Source of the DNA: Algoriphagus sp.
Lineage (GTDB): Bacteria > Bacteroidota > Bacteroidia > Cytophagales > Cyclobacteriaceae
Direction: 5' to 3'
Assembly: GCF_024305035.1 (NCBI RefSeq)
Contig: NZ_JAMWZB010000008.1
Span: 1 to 64,000, forward strand
Length of the DNA stretch: 64,000 nucleotides
How positions within the stretch are numbered: position 1 is the stretch's first letter; every line of letters starts with the position of its first letter. The translations under genes were made by a program, and so were the position numbers. The notes under the pieces were generated by a model, which had not been told where the DNA came from, did no database searches, and saw nothing but the letters and a program-made list of their open reading frames with translations. Positions 44,622-53,696 of the stretch are shown here, piece after piece.

Positions 44622-46394
44622 TTGAGCTTAGAAAAAGAGAAAGAATCATCTGGAGAAATCGTCGACACCCGTGTCCTGAGAGAGCTCTATCGCTACGTGC
44701 AGCCCTACAAAGGAAAATTTTACCTTTTGATATTTTTGACCGTAGCCTTGGCTCTCCTGGCTCCCACTCGGCCTTACTTTATCCAAGTGGCTATCGACGA
44801 CTATGTGACCATTGGAGACAGTCAAGGATTGATCAGAATGATTTACATTTTGGTAGGATTAATGGTTCTACAGGCCGGAGTTCAGTGGGCTCATACCTTT
44901 TATTCAGGCTGGATCGGGCAAGTAATTATTCGAGATATTCGAATCAAATTATTCAAACACCTCTTAAAATTAAAGCTGAAGTTTTTTGACAATACGCCCA
45001 TCGGAAGACTGGTGACGAGAAACATTTCAGATATCGAAACCTTGGCAGATGTATTTAGCGAAGGGTTGGCGGCAATTATCGGGGATTTACTCCAGTTGGT
45101 GACCATTTTGGCAGTAATGTTTTACATCGATTGGAAACTGACACTAGTAAGTTTGTGTACCCTTCCTCTAATGATAATCTCGACCTACATTTTCAAGGAA
45201 AAGATTAAGGTCACCTTCAATGATGTCCGAAATGCCGTCTCCAACCTCAATTCTTTTCTTCAAGAGCACATCACAGGAATGAATATCGTTCAGATCTTCA
45301 ACAGAGAGGAACGAGAATTTGAAAAATTCAAGGAAATCAATCGGGAGCACCGAAAAGCACATATACGTTCGGTTCTTTATTATTCCATTTATTTTCCGGT
45401 GGCCGAAATCATTCAGGCGATCGGTATTGGTTTAGTCGTCTGGTACGGGGCTGTAGGTGTATTGGGAATGGAGCTTCAAATCGGAGTTTTGATTTCCTTT
45501 ATTATGTATTTGCAGCTCTTTTTTAGACCGATACGCATGATTGCCGATCGATTTAATACACTCCAGATGGGAGTAGTGAGTTCTTCGCGTATTTTTAAAC
45601 TTTTAGATAGCAAAGAACACATTGCCAATGAAGGCACGTTCAAGCCGGAAAAAATCCAAGGAAATCTGTCGTTTCGGGAGCTTTGGTTTGCCTATGTTGA
45701 CCAAGATTATGTATTGAAAAACATTAATTTTGAAGTTAAAAGAGGACAAACCGTAGCCTTAGTCGGAGCCACAGGAGCTGGCAAATCTTCCATTATCAAT
45801 CTCCTTTCACGATTTTATGAAATTGATAAAGGGGCCATCGAAATAGACGGCACAGACATCCGAGAGTTTGAGTTGGATACCCTAAGAAAACATGTTGGAG
45901 TAGTCCTTCAAGACGTGTTTCTATTTTCCAATACCATTTATTACAACATCACTTTGGGTAATCCCGACATTAGCCGAGAACAGGTAATGGAAGCTGCTGA
46001 CATGGTAGGGGCAAGAAAATTCATCGAGCGACTTCCGGGTGGATTAGACTACAATGTCATGGAGCGTGGCTCCACACTCTCGGTAGGTCAGCGACAACTG
46101 ATCTCTTTCGTTCGGGCTATGGTTTACAATCCTGAAATCATCATTTTGGATGAAGCTACTTCTTCTGTGGACACTGAAACCGAGGAGTTAATTCAAGAAT
46201 CCATCGAAAAAATGATGAAGGGGCGCACATCCATCGTGATTGCCCACCGACTCTCCACGATCCAAAAAGCAGATCAAATTATCGTGCTGCACAAGGGTGA
46301 GATTGTCGAACAAGGAACTCACGATGTTTTATTGGAAAAAGGCGGTTTTTACACCCAATTGCATCAAATGCAACTCAAGTCCATGGCAATCTAG
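44622..46394 (+). CDS. ABC exporter with SVGQ signature
   Basis: A 590-residue half-exporter: TM domain (about 30-340) and nucleotide-binding domain with Walker A GATGAGKSS (about 382-390), Q-loop VLQDVFLFS, Walker B IIILDEA and VIAHRLST. The signature is LSVGQRQL rather than LSGGQ, as in several lipid-exporter subfamilies. It starts at TTG (44622), directly behind truA. It is a different subtype from the exporter at 34647. Substrate unknown. Confidence 0.9.
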   Translation: MSLEKEKESSGEIVDTRVLRELYRYVQPYKGKFYLLIFLTVALALLAPTRPYFIQVAIDDYVTIGDSQGLIRMIYILVGLMVLQAGVQWAHTFYSGWIGQVIIRDIRIKLFKHLLKLKLKFFDNTPIGRLVTRNISDIETLADVFSEGLAAIIGDLLQLVTILAVMFYIDWKLTLVSLCTLPLMIISTYIFKEKIKVTFNDVRNAVSNLNSFLQEHITGMNIVQIFNREEREFEKFKEINREHRKAHIRSVLYYSIYFPVAEIIQAIGIGLVVWYGAVGVLGMELQIGVLISFIMYLQLFFRPIRMIADRFNTLQMGVVSSSRIFKLLDSKEHIANEGTFKPEKIQGNLSFRELWFAYVDQDYVLKNINFEVKRGQTVALVGATGAGKSSIINLLSRFYEIDKGAIEIDGTDIREFELDTLRKHVGVVLQDVFLFSNTIYYNITLGNPDISREQVMEAADMVGARKFIERLPGGLDYNVMERGSTLSVGQRQLISFVRAMVYNPEIIILDEATSSVDTETEELIQESIEKMMKGRTSIVIAHRLSTIQKADQIIVLHKGEIVEQGTHDVLLEKGGFYTQLHQMQLKSMAI

Positions 46395-46440
46395 CCTGGA
46401 ATTTGCTCTCAAACTCGAGAAAAATTAAACCAACGATACC

Positions 46441-47028
46441 GTGAAAAATTTACTAGTAGCCATTTTTGCTTTCTTAACTCTCACCTCCGTGGCCCAAGAA
46501 CGCGGGGCAGGTGTTAGAATCGGGGAGCCGTTTACACTAACCTACAAGGATTTTATTGATGATTACTTTTCTTACGAAGTAATGATCGGAAGTGGAGGAA
46601 TCAATAGTGATGGATATTTTCAGCGGGATTTTGATACCAATCCCCCTTCATCGAATGCCTTTTATGTGGGACATACGGCCAGAAAAGGCGTTTCATTTCA
46701 TGCCAGAATGGCCTACCATGAGGATATCACGGATATGTTTGAAATTGAGCAAGGCTATCTTTTGGCCTATGGTGGCCTTGGCGCTCAGCTGAGAACCACC
46801 CGAGTCAATTACACCTTTACAGAAGGTCAGGTCGGCGGTGGAATTGTGCCGATGAGCGAAGAGCGAACCAATGCTGATTTTGGTCCGGAGGCTTTTGTGG
46901 GATCAGAATATTACTTTGACGATGTCCCCATTGCTGTTTTTGCTGAACTAGGGATGTTTTTGGAACTTTTGGATCGTGTCGGCCACATCAAGGGTCAAGG
47001 AGGGATAGGGGTCAGATATCTATTCTAA
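46441..47028 (+). CDS. putative outer membrane protein, unknown
   Basis: A 195-residue secreted protein with a GTG start at 46441 and signal peptide (about 1-18, ending SVAQ). The mature part has alternating strand patterns (RGAGVRIGEPFTLTY, KGVSFHARMAYHED, LAYGGLGAQLRTTRVN) and ends GQGGIGVRYLF, an aromatic-terminal barrel ending. Size suggests an eight-stranded barrel. Probably in one transcript with the next gene, 8 bases after. Confidence 0.6.
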   Translation: MKNLLVAIFAFLTLTSVAQERGAGVRIGEPFTLTYKDFIDDYFSYEVMIGSGGINSDGYFQRDFDTNPPSSNAFYVGHTARKGVSFHARMAYHEDITDMFEIEQGYLLAYGGLGAQLRTTRVNYTFTEGQVGGGIVPMSEERTNADFGPEAFVGSEYYFDDVPIAVFAELGMFLELLDRVGHIKGQGGIGVRYLF

Positions 47029-47035
47029 TTTCATC

Positions 47036-47554
47036 ATGAATCGGAAACTTATTACCATTTCCCTGATCCTCATCATCTTAGGAGGAATAGGATTTTGGCT
47101 TTTTGATCGGATGGGCGGAAACAATCCTGTTTCCATTTCAGTGGTTGAAAAAAGACCGGAGCCCTTATCAGGTATTTATTTTGTCGGAGTACCGAGAGAT
47201 GAAGCGCTCGGAAAAGCTTTTGAAGCGATGGAAGCGCAAAAGACCCTTCATCCCGGAAGTGCTTTGCATACGATTTATGAAATCGAACCTGCAGGTAAGC
47301 TTGACACGATGCGCGTATTTGTGGGAATCAATGCCTTGATTTCTGCGGATTCGCTGGAGTTTAGACAGTTTCAATCCTCCCGTTATTTGCTTGCTAAGGT
47401 CAACGCAAGCAAATGGGTCATGCCAAGTCCCAACACCGTCAAAGAAAAAATCAAGAATTTTGCTGACTCTGCAAAACTCACATTATCAGAAACCTACATC
47501 GATAAAATCATTTCCGAGCAAGAGGTTCACGTTATTGCACCGATCAAGGACTAA
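47036..47554 (+). CDS. single-span membrane protein, unknown
   Basis: A 172-residue protein of unknown function: basic N-terminus (NRK), one hydrophobic segment (about residues 5-24), then a soluble alpha/beta domain facing the periplasm with a pattern of two strands and helices that resembles a small SRPBCC/GyrI-like effector fold (LHTIYEIEPAGKLDTMRVFVGI), though this is only a visual similarity. Confidence 0.55.
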   Translation: MNRKLITISLILIILGGIGFWLFDRMGGNNPVSISVVEKRPEPLSGIYFVGVPRDEALGKAFEAMEAQKTLHPGSALHTIYEIEPAGKLDTMRVFVGINALISADSLEFRQFQSSRYLLAKVNASKWVMPSPNTVKEKIKNFADSAKLTLSETYIDKIISEQEVHVIAPIKD

Positions 47555-47635
47555 AATCATTTTACATTTTTTAACCAACCCTTGGCATTCTTTTAGCGTG
47601 AAAGAATTTATTACTTCTTAAAACCCCAACATTCT

Positions 47636-48184
47636 ATGAAACGACTCAGCACAGTTTTTGGCTTCTTGGCCTTGGTCCTATTTCAGGCTTGCGAAGGCCC
47701 TCCCGGTCCACAAGGCCCTCCCGGATTTGACGGGCAAGACGGACAGGATGGGGTGAATATCGTCGCTACGACATTTGAAGTAAATTTTGATTTTACTCAA
47801 GAGGAAAATTATGAGGCCATTTTTGACTGGCCAGAGCCCATATTCGAAAGCGATGCGGTCCAAGCTTACATCCTTTGGGAAACGGATGGAAATGACACAG
47901 AAATCTGGAGAGCACTTCCGCAAACTGTTTTCTTTGAGGAAGGACCACTAGTGTATAATTATGATTTCACAGTTTTTGATGTCAGACTTTTTTTAGACGG
48001 TGCGATAGATCCTACCTTGCTTGGACCTGAATGGACAGACAATCAGACTTTTCGAATCGTAGTCATTCCCTCTGATTTCCCAAGTGCTAGAATTGATTTG
48101 ACTAATTATGAAGCCGTGACTAAGTATCTGGGAATCACCGAAGAAGACTTCAAAAACAACACCTTGCTTCCCCAGAAAAAATAA
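47636..48184 (+). CDS. lipoprotein with collagen-like G-X-Y stretch
   Basis: A 182-residue lipoprotein: signal peptide with lipobox LFQAC (cysteine 19) and then a run of six G-X-Y triplets (GPPGPQGPPGFDGQDGQDG, residues 21-39). The rest is an acidic beta-rich domain (EVNFDFTQEENYEAIFDWPE and later strands) with no known family. The triplet pattern right after the lipid anchor suggests a short collagen-like stalk lifting the domain off the membrane. A terminator follows at 48207. Confidence 0.75.
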   Translation: MKRLSTVFGFLALVLFQACEGPPGPQGPPGFDGQDGQDGVNIVATTFEVNFDFTQEENYEAIFDWPEPIFESDAVQAYILWETDGNDTEIWRALPQTVFFEEGPLVYNYDFTVFDVRLFLDGAIDPTLLGPEWTDNQTFRIVVIPSDFPSARIDLTNYEAVTKYLGITEEDFKNNTLLPQKK

Positions 48185-48206
48185 TAGCTAAACCAACTTA
48201 ATTACC

Positions 48207-48244
48207 AACAGGATTGAAGCCTTGCAGCAATCCTGTTTTTTTAT
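48207..48244 (+). terminator. terminator after the collagen-like lipoprotein gene
   Basis: AACAGGATTG (48207-48216) pairs with CAATCCTGTT (48228-48237), followed by a T tract. Confidence 0.9.
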
Positions 48245-48280
48245 TGCCTTGCTTTTAGCTCCCAAATATTATTTGCTTCC

Positions 48281-48288
48281 TATCTTTG
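48281..48288 (+). promoter_or_regulatory. TATCTTTG -7 element of hemE
   Basis: A TAnnTTTG match ends four bases before the hemE ATG (48293), the same arrangement as truA; a leaderless or near-leaderless transcript is suggested. Confidence 0.5.
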
Positions 48289-48292
48289 CAAC

Positions 48293-49315
48293 ATGCAACT
48301 CCAAAATGATCTGCTGCTTAGAGCAGCCAAAGGTGAAAAAGTAGAACGAACGCCAGTTTGGCTCATGAGACAAGCGGGAAGAATTCTACCTCAATACCGT
48401 GCGGTGAGAGAATCAGTTTCAGGATTTATTGAGCTCGCGCAAACTCCGGAATTGGCCGCTGAGGTCACCATCCAACCCGTAGAATTGTTAGGTGTGGATG
48501 CGGCAATTATTTTTTCTGACATTTTGGTGATTCCTGAGGCGATGGGCTTGCCTTATGAAATGGTCGAAAAAAGAGGACCTTGGTTTCCTCAAACTGTACA
48601 ATCAGAAGCTGATCTGAAAAAACTCCGAATCGCCGATGGAGCCAATGACCTATCCTATGTAATCAAAGCGATCGAAATTACCAAAAAAGAATTAGCTGGC
48701 CGAGTTCCTTTGATCGGATTTGCTGGAGCCCCTTGGACGATTTTTGCTTACATGATTGAGGGAAGCGGAAGTAAAACGTTCTCCAAAGCCCGGGCGATGC
48801 TGTATACACAGCCTGAATTTTCACATCGCCTTTTACAGATGATTACTAACTCCACAATCAATTACCTGAAGGCTCAAATCCAAGCTGGAGCAGATTTGGT
48901 TCAGATTTTTGACAGCTGGGCAGGAATTTTGGGTCCAAAGCAATACCAGGAATTTTCATTAAAATACATCGCTCAAATCTGTGATGCTATAAATCAGGTT
49001 CCTAAAACCGTTTTTGCAAAAGGAGCATTTTTTGCACGGGAGGAAATGGCAAAATTAAATTGTGAAACCATCGGACTAGACTGGAATATGGGGATAGCAG
49101 AGTCCCGAAAATTGATTGGTTCAACCAAAACTCTTCAAGGAAATCTTGATCCTGCGGCACTTTATGGAAATCCCGATCAAGTTCGAGAAGCTACCCAGGA
49201 TATGATGCAACAATTCAAGGGTACACGCCATATTGCTAATTTGGGCCATGGCGTCTATCCTGACATTGATCCTGAGATGGTCAAAGTGTTTATAGAGACG
49301 GTAAAAAAATATTAG
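48293..49315 (+). CDS. hemE: uroporphyrinogen decarboxylase
   Basis: A 340-residue enzyme that removes four carboxyl groups from uroporphyrinogen III to give coproporphyrinogen III. Hallmarks: the [12 protein letters not shown] signature (about 19-30), [12 protein letters not shown] with the catalytic aspartate, and the [13 protein letters not shown] segment (about 142-154). Heme/tetrapyrrole genes hemC and hemB are also in the window but not in the same operon. Confidence 0.97.
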   Translation: MQLQNDLLLRAAKGEKVERTPVWLMRQAGRILPQYRAVRESVSGFIELAQTPELAAEVTIQPVELLGVDAAIIFSDILVIPEAMGLPYEMVEKRGPWFPQTVQSEADLKKLRIADGANDLSYVIKAIEITKKELAGRVPLIGFAGAPWTIFAYMIEGSGSKTFSKARAMLYTQPEFSHRLLQMITNSTINYLKAQIQAGADLVQIFDSWAGILGPKQYQEFSLKYIAQICDAINQVPKTVFAKGAFFAREEMAKLNCETIGLDWNMGIAESRKLIGSTKTLQGNLDPAALYGNPDQVREATQDMMQQFKGTRHIANLGHGVYPDIDPEMVKVFIETVKKY

Positions 49316-49340
49316 ATTACTGATCGTTCAAGTCTGGAAC

Positions 49341-50147
49341 TTAAAGGGGAGTGACTAGGTCGCCGACTTGGATTTTCCCTGATTCTAGGGCTACTGCATT
49401 CTGTCCGAAAAGCACCTTATTGCCAATTTTTCGATAGGAAGACAGCGTCTTTAAGGGTTCTTTTCCACCTTCACCCGTATGCTGATCCACGGTGATCATC
49501 ACGCAACGCGCGCAAGGCTTTACGACCTGAAACAGCACCTGACCGATCCGGATTCGTTTGAGATTGTCTTCTTGAAAAGCGGTTCCTCCTGAAAAAACGA
49601 TATTGGGTCTAAATCGATCCATATTCACCGGTAATTCCAACCGAGAATTCAACTCATCTAGCGAAGACTGTCCGATAACCAAGTACGGCATTCCATCTGC
49701 AAAACTGACAGATTCGTCCTTGACCGAGTACTTTTGACTGACTTTTCGATGGGTTTGTTCCGAAATTTTGACTAAAAACAGCTCCATTTCCAAAAATTCG
49801 GAAAACCACTGATCAAAACTCTCCCCGACCCGGGCAGCTTTCATTTCATCATCCCAAACCCTGACCGTAAGACTTTCATCAGTTTGTTGCTCAAAAGGAA
49901 TCAAAATAAAATTTTCAGGCCTAGCTCTTTCAAAAACCAGCAAACCATCTTGGTCAACCTTGACTTGAAGCAAAGCCATTTTGGGATGTTTTCGTTGTGA
50001 AACAAACATCCCATCAGGGGTAACCAGCATCCATCTTCGATCAAAGCGAAAACCCCGCTCTTCCACTATGGCTTTTTCAAGGCGGATTCCACCAAGAGAT
50101 TTGATGGGATAAATAAAAATATCCTGAATACGAAGTACTGAACCCAT
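49341..50147 (-). CDS. MOSC domain protein, YcbX-like
   Basis: A 268-residue protein with an N-terminal beta-barrel MOSC_N domain (IQDIFIYPIKSLGG to RRWMLVTPDG) and a C-terminal MOSC domain with the conserved cysteine in KPCARCVMITVD (about 213). It is of the YcbX type, which handles N-hydroxylated substrates with a molybdenum cofactor. No ferredoxin domain is present. Redox partner not in the window. Confidence 0.85.
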   Translation of the reverse strand: MGSVLRIQDIFIYPIKSLGGIRLEKAIVEERGFRFDRRWMLVTPDGMFVSQRKHPKMALLQVKVDQDGLLVFERARPENFILIPFEQQTDESLTVRVWDDEMKAARVGESFDQWFSEFLEMELFLVKISEQTHRKVSQKYSVKDESVSFADGMPYLVIGQSSLDELNSRLELPVNMDRFRPNIVFSGGTAFQEDNLKRIRIGQVLFQVVKPCARCVMITVDQHTGEGGKEPLKTLSSYRKIGNKVLFGQNAVALESGKIQVGDLVTPL

Positions 50148-50220
50148 AAGTCAAATTGCTTTTTCAGCAAATTACATTCAAAAACTCAAAAATGAACAAA
50201 ACTAATTCCCTCTTTTTTCT

Positions 50221-50340
50221 TCACCGAAAAGGATCTAATGAGTTGAAGCCTTCAGCAAAGACAAAAATCAGACAAATCAACAGAAATACCAGAAACCAGC
50301 GTAACTTCTCGGATAAAGGTCTTTTTCCTAACTTTTTCAT
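50221..50340 (-). CDS. 39-residue single-span membrane protein
   Basis: A short ORF (MKKLGKRPLSEKLRWFLVF start) with a basic N-terminus, one hydrophobic helix (about residues 15-29) and a short polar end (FNSLDPFR). It lies in the gap between the MOSC gene and dnaK on the minus strand. Composition strongly resembles a real small membrane protein, but no homologue can be checked here. Confidence 0.4.
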   Translation of the reverse strand: MKKLGKRPLSEKLRWFLVFLLICLIFVFAEGFNSLDPFR

Positions 50341-50575
50341 CTTATCCCTTAGATGCAGGGGCCCGTGAAAAGGTTGCTTGACTGGCATTCTTTTTCCACA
50401 GATTCTGCCAAGAATACTTCACAATTCAAGGGATGGTGCCAAAACCAACAGTAAAAAACCGAATTCTGCCAACATCTTCTGACAATCTGACACAAAAGAT
50501 CTGTAAATAAGGGATGGCACAAGCATTGAAGCAAAGGAAAAGTATCGATTTAGCAACTAAATAAAAATCATAATT

Positions 50576-52495
50576 ATGGGAAAAATTATAGGCATTGACT
50601 TGGGTACTACCAACTCCTGCGTAGCTGTCATGGAGGGAAATGAGCCTGTAGTCATCCAAAACAGTGAAGGCAGAAGAACCACACCGTCAATTGTGGCATT
50701 TCTGGACAATGGAAATGGCGAACGAAAAGTAGGTGACCCGGCAAAACGTCAGGCCATTACCAATCCAGCCAATACCATTTCTTCAGTCAAACGATTTATG
50801 GGAAAGAAATTCTCTGAAGTTTCTGATGAGAAAAAACATGCTTCCTATAAAGTAGAGCAAGGTTCAAATGATACCGTTGTCATCAAAATAGGCGACCGTT
50901 CCTATACTCCTCAAGAGCTTTCAGCGATGATTCTTCAAAAAATGAAGAGTACTGCTGAAGATTTCTTAGGACAAGAAGTGACCGAAGCGGTCATCACAGT
51001 TCCTGCTTATTTCAACGACTCCGAACGTCAGGCAACCAAAGAAGCCGGACAAATTGCAGGCTTGGAAGTAAAGCGTATCATCAATGAGCCTACCGCTGCT
51101 GCTTTGGCTTATGGAATGGATAAGAAAAATCAAGATATGAAAATCGCCGTGTATGACCTCGGTGGTGGTACATTTGATATTTCTATTCTTGAGCTTGGTG
51201 ATGGTGTATTTGAAGTAAAATCAACCAATGGAGACGTTCACCTAGGTGGTGACGACTTTGATCAAGTGATTATCGATTGGCTGGCAAGCGAATTTAAAGC
51301 CGAAGAAGAGATCGATTTGAAACAGGATCCGATGGCCCTTCAACGATTGAAGGAAGCTGCAGAGAAAGCTAAAATAGAACTTTCGAGCTCTTCATCCACT
51401 GAAATCAACCTGCCCTATATCACGGCTACCCAAACCGGACCAAAGCACTTGGTCAGAACATTGAGCAGATCAAAATTTGAGCAGCTTTCTGAAAATCTGG
51501 TCAAAAGATCTATGGATCCATGCAAAAAAGCTTTGGCTGATGCTGGTATGAATCCTTCCGATATTGATGAAGTGATCTTGGTGGGCGGATCTACTCGAAT
51601 CCCAAAAATCCAGGAAGAAGTTGAAAAATTCTTTGGCAAAAAACCTTCTAAAGGTGTTAACCCTGATGAGGTGGTAGCGATCGGCGCTGCGATCCAAGGT
51701 GGGGTATTGACTGGAGAAGTAAAGGACGTTCTTCTCTTAGACGTCACTCCTTTATCACTTGGTATCGAAACAATGGGTGGAGTTTTCACCAAATTGATCG
51801 AGTCCAACACCACGATTCCGACCAAAAAATCAGAGGTATTCTCCACTGCAGCTGACAATCAGCCCGCTGTAGATATTCACGTATTGCAGGGAGAACGCTC
51901 CATGGCCAAGGATAACAGAACCATTGGAAGATTCCAACTTTCTGATATTCCACCTGCACCACGCGGGGTACCTCAAATCGAAGTAACCTTTGATATTGAT
52001 GCCAACGGGATCTTAAATGTATCTGCCAAAGACAAGGGAACCGGAAAAGAGCAAAAAATTAAAATTGAGGCTTCTTCTGGTCTTTCTCAGGAGGAAATTG
52101 ACAGAATGAAAAAAGAAGCCGAAGCGAATGCGGCTAACGATAAAGCTGAGAAAGAAAAGATCGATAAGTTAAATGCTGCAGATAGCTTGGTCTTCCAAAC
52201 TGAAAAGCAGCTCAAAGAATACGGAGACAAACTTTCTGAAGGTAACAAAACCGCCATTTCAGGTGCTTTGGAAACCCTCAAATCTGCACATCAAACTCAA
52301 GACTTAGCCGGAATCGATGCAGCAATGGAGGGATTGAACAAAGCTTGGGAAGCAGCCTCTCAGGAAATCTACAACGCCACTCAAGGTGCTGGTGCTCAGC
52401 CAGGGGCTGATGCCGGAGCTGCTTCAGGCTCTGCAGAATCGGGTGATGGGGTGTCCGATGTTGATTACGAAGAAGTCAACGAAGACAAAAAGTAA
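50576..52495 (+). CDS. dnaK: molecular chaperone DnaK (Hsp70)
   Basis: A 639-residue Hsp70 with the ATPase domain ([18 protein letters not shown] at the N-terminus, [24 protein letters not shown] near 185-210), substrate-binding domain (about 390-505) and helical lid. The end is [10 protein letters not shown], a cytoplasmic Hsp70-type acidic tail. dnaJ and grpE are not adjacent in the window. No CIRCE or other heat-shock operator is evident upstream. Confidence 0.98.
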   Translation: MGKIIGIDLGTTNSCVAVMEGNEPVVIQNSEGRRTTPSIVAFLDNGNGERKVGDPAKRQAITNPANTISSVKRFMGKKFSEVSDEKKHASYKVEQGSNDTVVIKIGDRSYTPQELSAMILQKMKSTAEDFLGQEVTEAVITVPAYFNDSERQATKEAGQIAGLEVKRIINEPTAAALAYGMDKKNQDMKIAVYDLGGGTFDISILELGDGVFEVKSTNGDVHLGGDDFDQVIIDWLASEFKAEEEIDLKQDPMALQRLKEAAEKAKIELSSSSSTEINLPYITATQTGPKHLVRTLSRSKFEQLSENLVKRSMDPCKKALADAGMNPSDIDEVILVGGSTRIPKIQEEVEKFFGKKPSKGVNPDEVVAIGAAIQGGVLTGEVKDVLLLDVTPLSLGIETMGGVFTKLIESNTTIPTKKSEVFSTAADNQPAVDIHVLQGERSMAKDNRTIGRFQLSDIPPAPRGVPQIEVTFDIDANGILNVSAKDKGTGKEQKIKIEASSGLSQEEIDRMKKEAEANAANDKAEKEKIDKLNAADSLVFQTEKQLKEYGDKLSEGNKTAISGALETLKSAHQTQDLAGIDAAMEGLNKAWEAASQEIYNATQGAGAQPGADAGAASGSAESGDGVSDVDYEEVNEDKK

Positions 52496-52545
52496 TTTCT
52501 GAACCCATAAAGCGCGGTTGGGGACATCCCATAGCGCTCTAGTTT

Positions 52546-52590
52546 AAGAGCCAAGAATCAAGATGTAAATCAAGAATCTTGGCTCTTTCT
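52546..52590 (+). terminator. terminator behind dnaK
   Basis: AAGAGCCAAGA pairs with TCTTGGCTCTT and is followed by a T/C-rich tract. A smaller hairpin precedes it (AGCGC at 52511 with GCGCT at 52534, enclosing GGGA/TCCC). Confidence 0.85.
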
Positions 52591-52613
52591 TCTTAACTCT
52601 CGTATTACTAGAC

Positions 52614-52988
52614 ATGCAGCTTACAGCCGATAATAAACTAAAAAACCTAATCGTCGTTGGGGATCGGGTATTGATCCGATTAAAAAAGCCAAACGAAAAA
52701 ACTGGATCAGGACTCTATTTGCCTCCCGGTATCCAGGAAAAAGAAAAAGTACAACAAGGCTACATCATTAAAGCCGGACCGGGATACCCTATCCCCTCTC
52801 CTGTGGAAGAACATGAACCTTGGATGGAAAATGATGAAAAGGTCAGATACGTTCCCCTTCAAGCCAAAGAAGGTGATCTGGCGATTTTCCTTTTGTCAGG
52901 AGCTCACGAGGTAATTTATGAGGGAGAAAAATACTTTATCGTATCCCAAGGAGCCATTTTGATGCTCGAAAGAGAACAAGATCTTTAA
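52614..52988 (+). CDS. GroES-like co-chaperone family protein
   Basis: A 124-residue protein with the GroES fold: VVGDRVLIRLKK at the start, GSGLYLPP, and the closing LLSGAHEVIYEGEKYFIV. It is longer than classic GroES (about 95 residues) because of an insert around residues 60-75 (SPVEEHEPWMENDEK). No groEL is adjacent; Bacteroidota genomes often have such an extra GroES-like gene (from memory). Function separate from the groESL pair is unproven. Confidence 0.85.
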   Translation: MQLTADNKLKNLIVVGDRVLIRLKKPNEKTGSGLYLPPGIQEKEKVQQGYIIKAGPGYPIPSPVEEHEPWMENDEKVRYVPLQAKEGDLAIFLLSGAHEVIYEGEKYFIVSQGAILMLEREQDL

Positions 52989-53013
52989 CTCAAAAACGGA
53001 AACAATTGGCTAA

Positions 53014-53042
53014 AAGAAAGCTCGGATTAACCGAGCTTTCTT
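53014..53042. terminator. bidirectional terminator
   Basis: AAGAAAGCTCGG pairs perfectly with CCGAGCTTTCTT around ATTAA, between the GroES-like gene and the convergent repeat-protein gene. Confidence 0.9.
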
Positions 53043-53046
53043 GGAT

Positions 53047-53409
53047 TTAATGCCACCAGATTTTTTTCTTTCTCAGGCTTTTGGGTTCAATGTAGGATGC
53101 TTTTGAATTCACGCTGATCTGGTTGGAATTTTGCCAAACTTTCTGATTCTTGGCCTCCAATCCTTTTGGGTTGTTGATCTCCTTACGGGTTTGGATTTTT
53201 ATCGTCTCAGACTCACCCATCCAAAACTTAGAGGACTTAGCCTTGATTCCTTGCTCAAATTGTGGGCTTTCAAAAGCGAGGAGTACATTCCCGTCGCCCC
53301 TCTTTTCCCAAACTTTTTGGTTTTTGGCTTTAGGACCTTTGGACAGATTTTGCCCATAAGAAAATCCTCCGATCACAAGAGTCGCTGCTAATAAAAGGGT
53401 CTTTTTCAT
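53047..53409 (-). CDS. small secreted repeat protein with KAKNQKVW units
   Basis: A 120-residue exported protein with signal peptide (about 1-19). The mature part contains repeated units: KGPKAKNQKVW (about 24-34), QGIKAKSSKFW (about 53-63), KGLEAKNQKVW (about 82-92) and a related end KSLRKKKIWW near 110. Three to four copies spaced about 28-29 residues apart suggest a repeated surface motif with regularly spaced lysines and tryptophan. No family recognised. Confidence 0.6.
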   Translation of the reverse strand: MKKTLLLAATLVIGGFSYGQNLSKGPKAKNQKVWEKRGDGNVLLAFESPQFEQGIKAKSSKFWMGESETIKIQTRKEINNPKGLEAKNQKVWQNSNQISVNSKASYIEPKSLRKKKIWWH

Positions 53410-53641
53410 ATCTCTGTATATTGGGTGTACAAAAGTATACAGAAATGAATCCTATTTGTTTCAAGAATCAGTATTTATTTTAGGTTTTATCCTTTTTTTT
53501 AAAATTTTATTCTTAAATACGAAGTTTTTCAATCTAAAAACAAGGTTAAATTTTAAGCTAATTTTTAAAATAACACCCTAAACCTCCTTCTTTTGGATCA
53601 TTTTTATCCCCTAAACCTGCTAAAAAACCACCTTTACTAAA

Positions 53642-53671
53642 AAAACCGAGGTGAAAATCACCCCGGCTTTT
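53642..53671 (-). terminator. terminator of the porin gene
   Basis: AAAACCGAGGTG pairs with CACCCCGGCTTTT with one mismatch; an A run that becomes T on the minus strand lies on the distal side. Confidence 0.7.
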
Positions 53672-53696
53672 CTAACAATAGACCCTGTTTTAAATT

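Noticed and set aside
50341-50575. Possible CIRCE-type heat-shock operator before dnaK
   Set aside because: No 9-bp inverted repeat with 9-base spacer of the TTAGCACTC type is present.
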